Assembly (NCBI GenBank): GCA_047611425.1
Contig: JBLFWJ010000174.1
Location: forward strand, 1 to 6,529
Direction of reading: 5' to 3'
Source of the DNA: JBLFWJ01 sp047611425
Lineage (GTDB): Bacteria > Bacteroidota > Bacteroidia > UBA10329
DNA length: 6,529 nt
Shown: one piece after another, positions 5,795-6,529 of the stretch
Numbering within the stretch: the stretch's first letter is position 1
How the letters are laid out: each line of letters starts with the position of its first letter
Notes under the pieces: generated by a model
Databases searched by the model: none
The model's input: only the letters and a program-made list of their open reading frames with translations
Told to the model about the DNA's origin: nothing
Position numbers and translations under genes: made by a program

Positions 5795-6529
5795 TTAATT
5801 CGCTGGTTTGGTTTGGCTAGCCAATATGTGGACATAACCACTTATCGGGCGCTCTACTATGCCTTCTAAACGGATTTCAAATATGGTACATGTATAGAAA
5901 TAGACTCCATCTGGAGCCTTCTGCCCAGTCTGCTTACTTGTTCCATCCCACAAAACATCTGGGTCTTGAGTTTTGTACATCACCAATCCCCAACGGTTAT
6001 AAATTGTCATGTCAATATGATCAATAAACCTGTAAGGGAATGGCTCAAAAAAGTTATTGAATGCATCTCCGTTTGGCGTGAAAACATTCGGTAGCACGTA
6101 CTCCACACAATTATCCACGCAAATCGTGTCTGACATAGAAGTATTCTGAAATGAATCCACAGCCATAACGCTGTAACAGCCGGCTATTGAGTTTTCAAGG
6201 ATGTGCTCAAAAGAGAGCGGGTCAATATCTGAGGTGGTTGAAACCACCACCATATTCCCATTCATTATTGGCGTATAAAACAGCTGATATTCAACGATGT
6301 CATCTGGACAACCTGCTGGGTTTTCCCAGCTAATGTTGTTTTGAATTAAATCACAATCTCTATCCACGGTCAAGTCTTGAGGGCATGGGGGAAACGTGTC
6401 GATAGGTTCTGTACATGAGATTTGAGACCAATTTAAAATTGGGTCAATGATGCTGTCAACGCTGTAATGCCCATCACTCTCAACTCGATAACAATACTCT
6501 ACTCCATTGGCTAATCCAATATCGGTATA
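5795..6529 (-). CDS. T9SS type B surface/secreted protein, C-terminal 244 residues (N-terminus beyond the right edge)
   Basis: The frame is open from the window edge to a TAA at 5797-5795, so this is the C-terminal part of a larger protein whose start and signal peptide are not in the window. The first ~45 visible residues contain 'ANGVEYCYRVES', typical of the end of a fibronectin type III-like domain. A second FN3-like domain spans about 46-141 ('NNISWENP', 'DIVEYQLFYTP', 'AGCYSVMAVDS', 'TICVDNC'). The T9SS type B sorting domain follows at about 143-240: 'YVLPNVFTPNGDAFNNFF', 'YNRWG', 'DGVYFYTCTI' and 'GYVHILAS'. This domain targets cargo to the type IX secretion system for release or surface attachment. 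The protein is presumably exported and adhesive or structural; no enzyme domain is visible. It shares an apparent operon with ribE, 1 nt downstream. A TTG at 6373 could be mistaken for a start, but the FN3-like coding sequence continues upstream of it without a break. Confidence 0.9.
   Translation of the reverse strand, partial: YTDIGLANGVEYCYRVESDGHYSVDSIIDPILNWSQISCTEPIDTFPPCPQDLTVDRDCDLIQNNISWENPAGCPDDIVEYQLFYTPIMNGNMVVVSTTSDIDPLSFEHILENSIAGCYSVMAVDSFQNTSMSDTICVDNCVEYVLPNVFTPNGDAFNNFFEPFPYRFIDHIDMTIYNRWGLVMYKTQDPDVLWDGTSKQTGQKAPDGVYFYTCTIFEIRLEGIVERPISGYVHILASQTKPAN

Noticed and set aside
5794..5841. N-terminal extension of ribE to 5841
   Set aside because: It would put 16 residues before the hallmark MFTGII N-terminus and overlap the end of the upstream T9SS gene. 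The ATG at 5793 is the family start.
6371..6373. TTG at 6373 as the start of the right-hand T9SS gene
   Set aside because: The frame continues upstream without a stop to the window edge and encodes FN3-like sequence there. No signal peptide follows the TTG.

Overview
The window looks like a chromosomal segment of a Bacteroidota bacterium, most likely a marine-type member of the Flavobacteriales. Four things point there. Two proteins end in the type IX secretion (T9SS) type B, 'gliding motility-associated' C-terminal domain. Promoter-like sites have the Bacteroidota form TAnnTTTG. The starts have no convincing Shine-Dalgarno sequences. The MetF, RibE and RimP sequences are Bacteroidota-like. 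No mobile element, CRISPR array, tRNA or rRNA was seen.

Layout: at the left edge (1-256, minus) is the N-terminal half of rimP, running off the window. Bases 257-479 are a divergent promoter region. It holds a rimP promoter and a terminator-shaped hairpin directly in front of the rimP start codon, plus a -7 element for the genes on the other side. Three plus-strand genes follow, each separated by exactly 6 nt: a small secreted protein of unknown function (480-869), a 1127-residue multidomain T9SS cell-surface protein (876-4259) and metF (4266-5219). A canonical intrinsic terminator lies inside the first 16 codons of metF, just after the stop codon of the surface-protein gene.

On the minus strand, ribE (5209-5793, riboflavin synthase) converges on metF with an 11-bp overlap of the two 3' ends. 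One nucleotide upstream of ribE ends a second T9SS type B protein (5795-6529, N-terminal part beyond the right edge).

How the genes fit together: rimP belongs to ribosome assembly and is unrelated to the rest. The small secreted protein and the large adhesin-like protein are probably co-expressed. MetF is an FAD enzyme of one-carbon metabolism and RibE makes the riboflavin from which FAD is built. Each of these two flavin-related housekeeping genes sits tightly behind a T9SS surface-protein gene. Whether that reflects function or only gene packing cannot be told from this window. I see no clearly new biological system. The most noteworthy signals are the terminator embedded in metF, the hairpin in the rimP leader and the exact 154-residue repeat in the large surface protein.
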